The notes under the pieces were generated by a model that saw only the letters and a list, made by a program, of their open reading frames with translations, had not been told where the DNA came from and made no database searches. The position numbers and the translations under genes were made by a program. A DNA stretch of 25,839 nt, taken from positions 1-25,839 of the forward strand of contig CAZEPV010000024.1 of assembly GCA_964514235.1 (NCBI GenBank). Direction: 5' to 3'. Source of the DNA: JAAYRQ01 sp035647235 (lineage in GTDB: Bacteria; Bacillota; Syntrophomonadia; Syntrophomonadales; Syntrophomonadaceae). The first letter of the stretch is position 1. Each line of letters starts with the position of its first letter. Shown here piece after piece: positions 15,180 to 23,072 of this stretch.

Positions 15180-15881
15180 TTAGTTGTCTATAGGTCTTTC
15201 AATGCTTATCTTTTTATTAATATCTTTAAACTTCACTTCCAAATTTAATTTAGTATTAGACATCTGTTTATTATTAGCTTCTAAAGTGGCTTTTGTAATC
15301 AATTTATTTCTATAGTCAAGCCATATCTGATAAGAGAAGTCCTGCCACAAAGTTTCTAAAAGTTGACTTTCTACGGAAGGTTTACACATCACCACCAGAC
15401 ACTCTCTACCATCTATATATTCAAATCCCATTTTCTCCACATCATTAATTTCCTTAAATCTAAAATTCGATAAGGGGTTTAACTCCGATATTAACAATTC
15501 TTCACTGTTATTTGTATCACTATCAATTGTTAGCCACTTTTGGGAAAATGAATCATAATTATAGATGGTACGATCAATATAGTAAATATCCACAGGTGTG
15601 TTAACCATCTCCCCCTTTATATGCGTATTTTTACCGTCTTTCTCGCCTATTATTTCGCTTATCACCTCCTTACGATTATCTACTGCAAATCCGGATTTAA
15701 GGGTATATTGATAACTAGTAGCTTTAGCCATGTTCGCAATTGATTCTTGCAATTCTACTTCTGCTTCAAGTTTAGATTTTATATAATAATCTTTTATCGT
15801 AGGTGCAGCTATGGCTAAGCCGACTAGAAATACTAGCAAAATAGCCAAGAAAACTACGCGCAACCTTTTAATTTTCTTCAT
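15180..15881 (-). CDS. Membrane-anchored extracytoplasmic protein of unknown function
   Basis: A 233-residue protein with a basic N-terminus and one hydrophobic segment (about 8-28, VVFLAILLVFLVGLAIA). No lipobox cysteine is seen, so it is probably an uncleaved anchor with the rest outside the cell. The body has alternating beta-strand character (EVISEIIGEKDGKNTHIKGEM, VDIYYIDRTIYNYDSFSQKW, YIDGRECLVVMCKPS, YQIWLDYRNKLITKATLEA). It resembles LolA/LppX-like or clostridial DUF6612-type curved beta-sheet proteins, which bind lipids or act in envelope processes; that resemblance is only structural impression. The start lacks a well-spaced ribosome-binding site (AAGGGG sits almost against the ATG). 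It is transcribed alone, between its own terminator and a candidate -10 box at 15965-15970. Confidence 0.75.
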   Translation of the reverse strand: MKKIKRLRVVFLAILLVFLVGLAIAAPTIKDYYIKSKLEAEVELQESIANMAKATSYQYTLKSGFAVDNRKEVISEIIGEKDGKNTHIKGEMVNTPVDIYYIDRTIYNYDSFSQKWLTIDSDTNNSEELLISELNPLSNFRFKEINDVEKMGFEYIDGRECLVVMCKPSVESQLLETLWQDFSYQIWLDYRNKLITKATLEANNKQMSNTKLNLEVKFKDINKKISIERPIDN

Positions 15882-15964
15882 CCCCTTAGCAAAAGAATTC
15901 CTAAAATCTAATTAGTGTCTTAATCCCACATTTCACTTTTGTAAATATTATTAAAGCCCTATCA

Positions 15965-15970
15965 ATTATA
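15965..15970 (-). promoter_or_regulatory. Probable -10 box of the anchored protein gene
   Basis: A perfect TATAAT on the minus strand 84 nt before the start at 15881, in an otherwise AT-rich gap; no good -35 was found. Confidence 0.3.
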
Positions 15971-16029
15971 TACCTTAAATCTTGCTAGTATATTATTCCA
16001 TAACAATCTTTTCCCCACAATTTTAGGTC

Positions 16030-18021
16030 TTAATATTTGAATCTCGCTACTGAATTTTGCATTTCTTGGGATAAATCTGCTAGGGCCGCACTAGCAGCGG
16101 ATATTTCTTCCATAGCTGCAGTCTGTTCTTCTACCGAAGCAGAAGCTTCTTCAGTTCCAGCCGCGTTTTCTTCTGCTATAGCTGATAAGTTTTGCATTAT
16201 TCCTAATGCCTCTTCCCTTTTAGCCCCCATCTGATCCATAGAATCATTGAAATCACGCATTGATTGTTGCATTTCTTCTATAGCTTCGGCAATTCCATTG
16301 AACTTACCCGTAGTCATATCAACACTATTGGTTTGTGATTGCGCTATTTCCTTTATATTCTCCATGATTTTCACAGCCGCTTCAGCCCGACTAGAAAGTT
16401 CATTTACTATGCCAGCAATTTCCCCCGTAAAGTCATTCGATTGTTCCGCTAGCTTCCTTATTTCCTCGGCGACTACGGAAAATCCCCGTCCAGCTTCACC
16501 AGCCCTAGCAGCTTCTATGGCAGCATTGAGAGCTAGTAAATTAGTTTGTTCGGTAATGGCATTAATCATCTGACTAGCTTGGGCAATTTTCCTAGCACTT
16601 TCATTTGTATGAGAAATATTTTCGTAAATATCTTCATTGGCCTTGGCACTAATATTGGTTTTTTCCACCAAATCATTGATTACAACTAGACCTTCTTCCT
16701 TGAGTATGTCGATTTTGTTGGTAGCTTTGTTGAGTACTTGTAAACCTTCTTGATTATATAGAATTTGTTCTCCTATTTCCTCTGTATTGGTGGCACCTTT
16801 TTCTGTTTCGGTGGCTTGCCCCGAAGCACCGGTAGCTATATCCTCAATCGCACGGGCCACTTCTCCAGCAGCAATGGTCGATTCCTCACTTGATGCCATT
16901 AATTCTTGGGAGGATGACGCTACCTGCTGGGCCTGGTCATTAATTTCCCTTATTAATTCCACTATATTGCCCTGCATAATAGCCAAAGAATTAGATATAT
17001 CACCTATTTCATCTTTTCGTGAAAGATGTTTAGCTGCAGAACTACCTTCATCGTAAGAGAGATCGTATTGGGCGAATTTATCAATTACAAATGATAAGTC
17101 AATGATGGGCTTAGATATACTTCTACCGATAAATAAAGCTACTGCAACCCCTAATAGTAAAAATATTAGGACCCCTATTAGTAAGGTTTTTTGCAAGCCA
17201 GCTTTCCAGGCTAAAACTTCGCCTTCAGAAGCACCTACAACTAAAGTCCAATTCGTGCTTTCCATAGGAGCAACTCCCATAAGACGTGTATCCCCATGGA
17301 AATCATAAGTAGTTACCCCCTCATTACCAATGCCTAGATTTTCGAATGCTATTCCAACTGTTTCATATACTCCACCATCTAAAAGAACATTATCCTGATT
17401 TAAAACACGTTCTTTGTCTGGGTGGGCATATAAAGTCCCATCCTCCCCAAAAATGAAGGCATAGCCATTTTCCCCATAGCCCATATTATCAGTGATCTGA
17501 CTAAAAGCACCCGCATCCTTACGGGCAAATAAGACCCCTTCAATTTTCCCTTCTACCTTAATCGGAACCGCATATAGGACTACCGCACTATTGGTTACTC
17601 GGCTTTTTAATACATCCGATACATTAGACTCCCCTTTTAAAGCTTTTTGATTATGTAACCGATCTCCTAGTTGGGCATCCCCCCCAAAAATATGACGAGC
17701 TTCCCCGTCTGGAGTCATAACCCCAATATCCATATATCCTAAGCGTTCCACATCAGGTGTTAGGGATTCTTTTTGAATATCCCAATCCATCGTTCGGGTT
17801 CTCTCCCTGGCAGCAAGTTCCTCAAGAACCCTCAAATCCCTGTCGATTTCTGTCTCAATAAGTTTTACGCCTTCCTTAGCCGATGACAAGAGTTGTTCTT
17901 GGGTTTGTTTTAGGACCGCATCTGAGCTGACTTTAATCGCGACTATCCCTAATCCGACTGTTGCAACAACGATTATAATAGATACTAATAGAACAATTTT
18001 TCTAGATAAATTCATTCTCAT
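16030..18021 (-). CDS. Transmembrane methyl-accepting chemotaxis protein with Cache sensor
   Basis: A full-length chemoreceptor (663 residues from the ATG at 18021, which sits 8 nt after GGGAGG; a TTG two codons upstream is too close to that site). Order: first membrane helix (about 8-30), an extracytoplasmic double-Cache domain (features DIGVMTPDGEARHIFGG, YGENGYAFIFGEDGTLYAHP, NWTLVVGASEGEVL), second membrane helix (about 283-302), HAMP (SISKPIIDLSFVIDKFAQYDL through RKDEIGDISNSL) and the MCP signalling domain. The tip core is LLALNAAIEAARAGEAGRGF, then SVVAEEIRKLAEQS. Methylation-type glutamate pairs flank the hairpin (EENAAGTEEASASVEEQ). dCache domains usually bind amino acids or carboxylates. 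It is a single-gene unit with its own promoter. Confidence 0.96.
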   Translation of the reverse strand: MRMNLSRKIVLLVSIIIVVATVGLGIVAIKVSSDAVLKQTQEQLLSSAKEGVKLIETEIDRDLRVLEELAARERTRTMDWDIQKESLTPDVERLGYMDIGVMTPDGEARHIFGGDAQLGDRLHNQKALKGESNVSDVLKSRVTNSAVVLYAVPIKVEGKIEGVLFARKDAGAFSQITDNMGYGENGYAFIFGEDGTLYAHPDKERVLNQDNVLLDGGVYETVGIAFENLGIGNEGVTTYDFHGDTRLMGVAPMESTNWTLVVGASEGEVLAWKAGLQKTLLIGVLIFLLLGVAVALFIGRSISKPIIDLSFVIDKFAQYDLSYDEGSSAAKHLSRKDEIGDISNSLAIMQGNIVELIREINDQAQQVASSSQELMASSEESTIAAGEVARAIEDIATGASGQATETEKGATNTEEIGEQILYNQEGLQVLNKATNKIDILKEEGLVVINDLVEKTNISAKANEDIYENISHTNESARKIAQASQMINAITEQTNLLALNAAIEAARAGEAGRGFSVVAEEIRKLAEQSNDFTGEIAGIVNELSSRAEAAVKIMENIKEIAQSQTNSVDMTTGKFNGIAEAIEEMQQSMRDFNDSMDQMGAKREEALGIMQNLSAIAEENAAGTEEASASVEEQTAAMEEISAASAALADLSQEMQNSVARFKY

Positions 18022-18059
18022 AGGCAAAGCCTCCCGGATTTTTTATATTTATTGACAAA

Positions 18060-18068
18060 ATTATACCA
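18060..18068 (-). promoter_or_regulatory. Extended -10 promoter of the chemoreceptor gene
   Basis: On the minus strand TGG directly precedes TATAAT (18068-18060), forming an extended -10 element; the -35 region is weak. It lies 39 nt before the ATG at 18021. This is a vegetative rather than a sigma-D (flagellar) type promoter. Confidence 0.5.
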
Positions 18069-18138
18069 CAAATAGCTAAAAACAACATTATTCTTGTGCC
18101 AAAGTTTTCAGAAAAGTCTGCCTACTGCTAACCACTAA

Positions 18139-18183
18139 TAAAAACAAAAAACACGGATCTCTTTTTACAGAAAAATCCGTGTT
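18139..18183 (-). terminator. Terminator of groESL
   Basis: Minus strand: AACACGGAT (18183-18175) pairs with ATCCGTGTT (18158-18150); inner A/T runs extend the stem. It is followed by TTTTTGTTTTTATT. A typical intrinsic terminator about 125 nt beyond the groEL stop. Confidence 0.85.
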
Positions 18184-18216
18184 CTATAAACAAATAATTT
18201 TTGTGCCATCCTGGCT

Positions 18217-18300
18217 TTTCATTGTCATCCTGAGGCTTTAGCCGAAGGATCTTTCCCCCTAGTAAGGCTTAAGACTCTTCGCTTTAAGGTCTCACGCCCC
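18217..18300. repeat. Probable dispersed intergenic element of the GTCATCCTGAG type
   Basis: The stretch begins TTGTCATCCTGAGGC, continues CCGAAGGATCTTT and later AAGACTCTTCGCTTTAAGG. Elements built from GTCATYCTGAG...GAAGGATCT and a partial complement (CTTCGCTT) occur between genes in many bacterial genomes. It lies between the groEL stop and its terminator, so it is transcribed in the groESL 3' UTR. It is recognised from its motif only; no second copy is in this window. Confidence 0.4.
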
Positions 18301-18307
18301 GCAGTTC

Positions 18308-19945
18308 CTACATCATAGGTGGCATTCCGCCGCCCATACCGCCCATACCAGCCATAGCATTCAGTTCATTTTTATCTGGTAGTTCAGTAACTACTGCTTC
18401 GGTAGTTAGAACCATGGCTGCAATACTTGCAGCATTTTCGACAGCTGAACGGGTTACTTTGGCAGGGTCGATTATACCTGCTTCAATCATATTAACAAAA
18501 GCATTGGTCATCACATCATAGCCAATACCTTGTTCCATTTCCTTAACCTTTTCAACGATAACAGAACCTTCCACACCTGCATTATTAGCTATTTGACGTA
18601 GGGGTTCTTCTAAGGCCTTTTTAACTAGGTTAACTCCAGTTAATTCGTCCTCGCTAGCTTCTATTTTATCAATAGCTTTAACAATATTAACTAAGGCAGC
18701 TCCACCACCAGAGACAATACCCTCTTCAACACCAGCTTGGGTTGCAGCTAGGGCATCCTCAATACGATGTTTCTTTTCCTTAAGTTCGGTTTCAGTTGCT
18801 GCACCGACTTGAATTACAGCTACACCGCCTGATAATTTAGCCATTCTTTCTTGTAGTTTTTCACGGTCATATTCGGAATCAGTTTCTTCAATTTGGGTTT
18901 TGATATTAACGATGCGATCTTTTACTTCATCTTCAGAACCTGCACCATCAACAATAACAGTTTCTTCCTTTTTGACCACTACTTGACGGGCCCTTCCTAG
19001 GGATTCAAGGGCTACATTTTCCATCATTACGCCCAGATCTTCGGAGGCAACTTGCCCCTTAGTCAAAACTGCTAAATCCTCTAGCATAGCTTTTCTTCTT
19101 TCGCCAAATGCTGGAGCCTTAACAGCTACACAATTAAAGGTTCCTCTTAATTTATTAACTACTAAGGTAGCTAAAGCTTCACCTTCAACTTCTTCAGCAA
19201 TTATTAATAGTGGTTTACCGGTTTGCACAACTTTTTCTAATATAGGTAAAACTTCATTAATAGAAGTAATTTTTTTGTCTGTAATTAAGATATATGGCTC
19301 ATCCAATACTGCTTCCATTTTTTCAGTATCAGTAATCATATAGGGTGAGATATAACCACGGTCAAAGCTCATGCCTTCGACAACCTCTAAGGAAGTCCCG
19401 ACTGATTGAGATTCCTCAACTGTAATAACCCCATCTCTGCCTACCTTATCCATAGCATCAGCAATTAGTTCACCTATTTCAGGGTCGCCAGCGGAAATAG
19501 CAGCTACTTGTGAAATAGCCTCCTTGGATTCCACAGGTTTGCTAATGGCTTTGATTTCTTCAATAGCAACTTGGACAGCCTTTTCTATACCCTTTCTCAT
19601 AACCATAGGATTGGCACCAGCTGCAACATTTTTCAGTCCTTCTTTAATCATGGCCTGGGCCAATACAGTTGCGGTAGTAGTTCCATCACCAGCTACATCA
19701 TTAGTCTTAGTAGCAACTTCTTTTACCAATTGGCAACCTAGATTTTCCCAAGGGTCTTCTAAGTCTATATCTCTAGCAATAGTTACCCCATCATTAGTAA
19801 TAGTAGGTGAACCAAATTTGCGATCTAAAACTATATTTCTGCCTTTTGGCCCTAAAGTAACTTTTACTGTGTTGGCTAATGTATCTACGCCTCTTTCCAA
19901 GGCTCTTCTAGCATCTTCACCAAATTTTATTTCTTTAGATATCAC
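18308..19945 (-). CDS. groL: Chaperonin GroEL
   Basis: The 60-kDa ring chaperonin that folds proteins in an ATP-driven cage with GroES. The 545-residue length is normal. It shows KVTLGPKGRNIVLDRKFGSP, NDGVTIARDI, the ATP motif DVAGDGTTTATVLAQAM, apical-domain DRGYISPYMITDTEKMEA, GGVAVIQVGAATETE, EGIVSGGGAALV, and a Gly-Met-rich tail (GMGGMGGGMPPMM). The start is a GTG at 19945 with AGGAGGAG upstream. It is the second gene of the groES-groEL operon, 19 nt after the groES stop, and should be heat-induced through the CIRCE site upstream of groES. No unusual residues were noted. Confidence 0.99.
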   Translation of the reverse strand: MISKEIKFGEDARRALERGVDTLANTVKVTLGPKGRNIVLDRKFGSPTITNDGVTIARDIDLEDPWENLGCQLVKEVATKTNDVAGDGTTTATVLAQAMIKEGLKNVAAGANPMVMRKGIEKAVQVAIEEIKAISKPVESKEAISQVAAISAGDPEIGELIADAMDKVGRDGVITVEESQSVGTSLEVVEGMSFDRGYISPYMITDTEKMEAVLDEPYILITDKKITSINEVLPILEKVVQTGKPLLIIAEEVEGEALATLVVNKLRGTFNCVAVKAPAFGERRKAMLEDLAVLTKGQVASEDLGVMMENVALESLGRARQVVVKKEETVIVDGAGSEDEVKDRIVNIKTQIEETDSEYDREKLQERMAKLSGGVAVIQVGAATETELKEKKHRIEDALAATQAGVEEGIVSGGGAALVNIVKAIDKIEASEDELTGVNLVKKALEEPLRQIANNAGVEGSVIVEKVKEMEQGIGYDVMTNAFVNMIEAGIIDPAKVTRSAVENAASIAAMVLTTEAVVTELPDKNELNAMAGMGGMGGGMPPMM

Positions 19946-19964
19946 TATGTAACTCCTCCTTTAC

Positions 19965-20255
19965 CTAATTTAAGATTGCAAGTATATCTCTTTCAGATAG
20001 AACTAGATATTCTTCACCATCAATTTTAACGTCTAAACCAGCGTACTTGGAGAAGATTACCTTATCTCCTACCTTTACCTCCATAGGGATCCTTTCACCT
20101 TTTTCATTCAATGCTCCAGGACCTGCTGCGAGCACTTCAGCTTCTTGGGGCTTTTCCTTAGCTGAATCAGGTACATATAAGCCACTCTTGGTCTTTTCCT
20201 CAGCCACCTCGGCTACTTTCAAAACTAAACGGTCTGCTAATGGTTGAATCTTCAA
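19965..20255 (-). CDS. groS: Co-chaperonin GroES
   Basis: The 10-kDa lid of the GroEL cage; 96 residues, the normal length. It shows the N-terminal IQPLADRLVLK, the mobile loop TKSGLYVPDSAKEKPQEAEV, the roof/core VGDKVIFSKYAGLDVKIDGEEYLVLSERDILAIL. The start is a TTG at 20255, six bases after a strong AAGGAGGT; no ATG is available in frame at the right place. It is the first gene of groESL, with CIRCE and promoter immediately upstream. Confidence 0.98.
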   Translation of the reverse strand: MKIQPLADRLVLKVAEVAEEKTKSGLYVPDSAKEKPQEAEVLAAGPGALNEKGERIPMEVKVGDKVIFSKYAGLDVKIDGEEYLVLSERDILAILN

Positions 20256-20292
20256 AGGTATACCTCCTTTTTGTTATAGAAAATAATTTTTA

Positions 20293-20319
20293 TTAGCACT
20301 CCTTTAAAGTGAGTGCTAA
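20293..20319. promoter_or_regulatory. CIRCE operator (HrcA site)
   Basis: A perfect consensus match: TTAGCACTC, nine bases, GAGTGCTAA. HrcA binds it to repress groESL and releases it on heat stress. It lies between the -10 box and the groES start, so it is transcribed into the leader. Confidence 0.98.
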
Positions 20320-20322
20320 TAT

Positions 20323-20352
20323 ATAATAATATTATTAGGCAAAATTAGTCAA
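20323..20352 (-). promoter_or_regulatory. groESL promoter
   Basis: Minus strand: -35 TTGACT (20352-20347), 18-nt spacer, -10 TATTAT (20328-20323). The start point would fall at the edge of CIRCE, the usual arrangement. Confidence 0.7.
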
Positions 20353-20689
20353 GTATTCAAATCAGAATACTAACTAAATCTGCCCATTAATGACGTTTTA
20401 TATTATGCTCCTTAGATTTTCTTTTTATACCTCTAATTATCAAAGAATTTCAGATAATTCAATAGTAAGCACAAGCATTTTCATCCTATAAGTAAGCCCC
20501 AAATGAGCCCAAGTATTTATTTTCCAACTATATATTCCTAGTTAATTGGCGAAATCCGCAAGATTCCCAACTTAGAACTCTGCACAATTTATAGCAATTA
20601 TTATTGACAAAAAGATAAAATATGGACACACCCTCTATTTCCCCACATCGGAATAATCTATGCCGAGATTATTTGTGGGTAGACACATT
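20353..20689. other. Intergenic region with an imperfect hairpin
   Basis: About 340 AT-rich nt between the groESL promoter and the stop of the sensor-cyclase gene. The only clear structure is a hairpin at 20642-20679: CCCACA/TGTGGG outer and AATAATCT/AGATTATT inner stems with a 4-nt bulge (TCGG) on one side. It lies just beyond the cyclase stop and may end its transcript, though on the minus strand no T-run follows. No gene is supported. Confidence 0.4.
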
Positions 20690-22420
20690 TTATTTTTCTT
20701 CGGCATAAACTTCTATTCGTGAACCACTGTGTTTTTTAGCATTATATAGTGCATCATCAGCTTTTTGAAATAAGTCCTCATAAGTAGATGATTCCTGGCA
20801 AATTGCTACCCCAAGGCTAATTGCTATAGCAATATCGCTGTTTTCTTGTATTTTTTGTATAAGTTGCTGGCATCTATTATGGACAAAATCAACGGAAGGA
20901 ATATTGTGCATATATACTAAGAATTCATCTCCCCCGATGCGCCCCTTAATATCAGTCTGCCGAAAAGTAGCCTTTAAAGCCTTAGCGATATTCTCTAATA
21001 CAATATTACCCTTCAAGTGTCCGTATTTATCATTAACCTCTTTGAATTTATCACAATCAATTATTATTAATGCATCAATATCACCAATCCTCTTATTTTT
21101 CATGCTTTTAATAATTGCTTCTTTTGTGGTTGTGGCATTATAAAGTCCAGTTAACCCATCCAATTGTGACTTAATAATTAATTTTTCCTTTTCCTTTTCT
21201 TCCCTAGTGATATCCACTAACTTGCCGATAACAGAATGGACCTTTCCACTTTCATTCTTAAGATAGGAAAAAACCATTCTAAATATACCCAAATCCCCAT
21301 CAGAAAGGGGTAATTTAATCGTATGCGTGGCTTCATCTATATCATTAAAGTTAAATTCCCCAAAAGTTTTTTTGAACAAATCTATTACTTGGGCTTGATC
21401 ATTACGGGTGCCAATTTCATTACCGAACTTTTCCGATACATGCAAAACATCTGGTTTAATCTGGTATTCAAAAAGGTACTCATTGGATATTTGGGTTAAA
21501 ATTGCATATCTTTTATTCTCTATTTCGATCCTTTGTTTAGCACGGTAAGTGGTATAAACTGCATATGCTAATATTGCTATCATTGCAAATAGAATACCTA
21601 ACATCTCTTGTCCATATTTATTAACTATCATGGAAAAGGTAATTTTCCTTTCCACATGGGAAGCTACACCCAAGACTATAGCGTCCATTCTGTAGCTATC
21701 TATGGCTGCAATAGACTTATTTAAGATGGAAAGCAGTATCTCGTTGCCTTGATACACACCTACGCAATACTCCCTATCTTCTTTGCCAGTCGGTATAGTG
21801 ATAATGTTTTCATATCCGTTTTGTAGGGTATAAAAAGCTAAAGAATAAGCATTGCCATAGCCGAAATCAGCTATACCCGATTCTACTGCATTTATAGCCT
21901 CTTCCCTATCATTAAAATATATGGCTTGCTCCTCTCTAATTCCTACTGGTAAAGTACCACCTTTTATGGCTGCATACCTTTTATAAGCTAACTGTTTGGG
22001 GTCAATTGATTTATTATAATAAAATAATGCTTCCGATTCTAGATAGGGCTGTGATAGAAGCATATTGTCTGGGGCATATTTCTTTTCAGCATTGGTATAA
22101 ATATCGAAATTACTATCAAGTGCATCGGCTACAGATTCATATAACTTGTATTCGAAATTTAGTCTAGAAATTTCAGATATTTCATCGAATAGGCTAATAC
22201 CTATCCCTACTATATTGCCCTTGGAATCTAAATAGCTTAGTGGGGCAATTCCATCAATAGAAATTACCTTTAATACGGAAGCCTTGTTTATAAAATCCTT
22301 TTCCTCCTCAGTAAAAAAGATTTCCTCTGCTGGTGTGGATTGGGCAAAGGTTATTAATATATAGATAATAATAACCGAGCATATAATTGTTTTATTCAAT
22401 TTGTTAATCAGGTAATCCAT
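20690..22420 (-). CDS. Solute-binding sensor / GGDEF diguanylate cyclase
   Basis: A 576-residue membrane sensor that should make c-di-GMP from two GTP. Order: signal anchor (about 10-30), an SBP_bac_3-like periplasmic domain (about 35-255, from FFTEEEKDFINKASVLKVIS to DSYRMDAIVLG), one membrane helix (about 271-292), a PAS-like region (about 305-410, ending in VIGKLVDITREEKEKE) and a GGDEF domain with DGLTGLYNATT, IIDCDKFKEVNDKYGHLKGN and active site GRIGGDEFLVY. An RxxD inhibitory site (RQTD) lies five residues before GGDEF. Relative to the broken paralogue at 210-1744 it has an added PAS-like module. It is a single-gene unit; GGAAGG lies upstream of the ATG. Confidence 0.93.
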   Translation of the reverse strand: MDYLINKLNKTIICSVIIIYILITFAQSTPAEEIFFTEEEKDFINKASVLKVISIDGIAPLSYLDSKGNIVGIGISLFDEISEISRLNFEYKLYESVADALDSNFDIYTNAEKKYAPDNMLLSQPYLESEALFYYNKSIDPKQLAYKRYAAIKGGTLPVGIREEQAIYFNDREEAINAVESGIADFGYGNAYSLAFYTLQNGYENIITIPTGKEDREYCVGVYQGNEILLSILNKSIAAIDSYRMDAIVLGVASHVERKITFSMIVNKYGQEMLGILFAMIAILAYAVYTTYRAKQRIEIENKRYAILTQISNEYLFEYQIKPDVLHVSEKFGNEIGTRNDQAQVIDLFKKTFGEFNFNDIDEATHTIKLPLSDGDLGIFRMVFSYLKNESGKVHSVIGKLVDITREEKEKEKLIIKSQLDGLTGLYNATTTKEAIIKSMKNKRIGDIDALIIIDCDKFKEVNDKYGHLKGNIVLENIAKALKATFRQTDIKGRIGGDEFLVYMHNIPSVDFVHNRCQQLIQKIQENSDIAIAISLGVAICQESSTYEDLFQKADDALYNAKKHSGSRIEVYAEEK

Positions 22421-22737
22421 GACAACCTTCCCATCTTCCTAATTGTTATGCCTTTTGCTGAAATCTAATTGCTCTGTCTTAGCTTAAGTCTGTCTGTATT
22501 ATTCGCTTACAATGCTAGATATTCCTGCCGTAACATGTCCTAACAGGCGCTTTCCCTTAATTTCTTGCTTAAATTTGGGAAATATCCTCGAAACAAGCAG
22601 ATATTTTGCTAGGCATTATCTTTTGGTTTATTAATAGAATTATTTACGATATACTGTATATGTTTTATTAAAAGATATCTGAACACTATAATTATTCTTG
22701 TGGGTAAAAATTAAGCATACAAGGGGGAGGGCATAAA
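22421..22737. other. Divergent intergenic region with a short palindrome
   Basis: This 317-nt spacer separates the divergent sensor-cyclase and DUF4190-like genes. A perfect 13-nt palindrome, ATATACTGTATAT (22649-22661), overlaps a TATACT that could be the -10 of the plus-strand gene, so a regulator binding there could block it. The part from 22440 to 22620 was checked for a c-di-GMP riboswitch core and none was recognised. Confidence 0.35.
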
Positions 22738-23016
22738 ATGGAAACTGCGCCAGCTAATCCATCTAATAGCAAGGCTATCGCATCCTTAGTTTTGGGGATT
22801 ATATCAATTATTTCACTGCTAACATTTTTCGGGGCAATAATTACCCCAATTACATCTATTATAGGAATTGTCTTAGGCACCTCAGCTAGGAAAACCAACC
22901 CTTCAGGCATGGCTACAGCTGGGTTTGTCCTATCAATAATTGCACTAAGTTTGTTTGGATTAGGCATACTAATAGTTATAATGTTTTCAGCAGCACTGCT
23001 ACCATTATTTATGTAA
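22738..23016 (+). CDS. Small DUF4190-like membrane protein
   Basis: A 92-residue protein with two long hydrophobic segments (about 15-45 and 62-90) joined by a short basic loop (GTSARKTNPSG). The pattern SLVLGIISIISLL ... GIVLGTSARK ... GMATAGFVLSIIALS matches the DUF4190 domain, whose function is unknown. A proline/alanine-rich cytoplasmic N-terminus precedes it. AAGGGGGAGGG before the ATG is a strong ribosome-binding site. It is the only plus-strand gene in the right third of the window and converges on the PAS-GGDEF gene with 56 nt between. An overlapping minus-strand ORF (22692-23048) is its shadow. Confidence 0.8.
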   Translation: METAPANPSNSKAIASLVLGIISIISLLTFFGAIITPITSIIGIVLGTSARKTNPSGMATAGFVLSIIALSLFGLGILIVIMFSAALLPLFM

Positions 23017-23072
23017 AAATAGTTGTTATTATAATAATTTTGTACCAAGGGAACTGTGGACTGACCTCTTTT

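Noticed and set aside
19524..19952. 142-codon plus-strand ORF opposite groEL
   Set aside because: It is fully antisense to a strongly conserved gene and has no ribosome-binding site or domain.
22440..22700. c-di-GMP (GEMM) riboswitch upstream of the sensor-cyclase
   Set aside because: The conserved core and tetraloop-receptor pattern could not be found on either strand.
22692..23048. 118-codon minus-strand ORF
   Set aside because: It lies entirely over the DUF4190-like gene, which has a strong ribosome-binding site and a recognisable membrane pattern.
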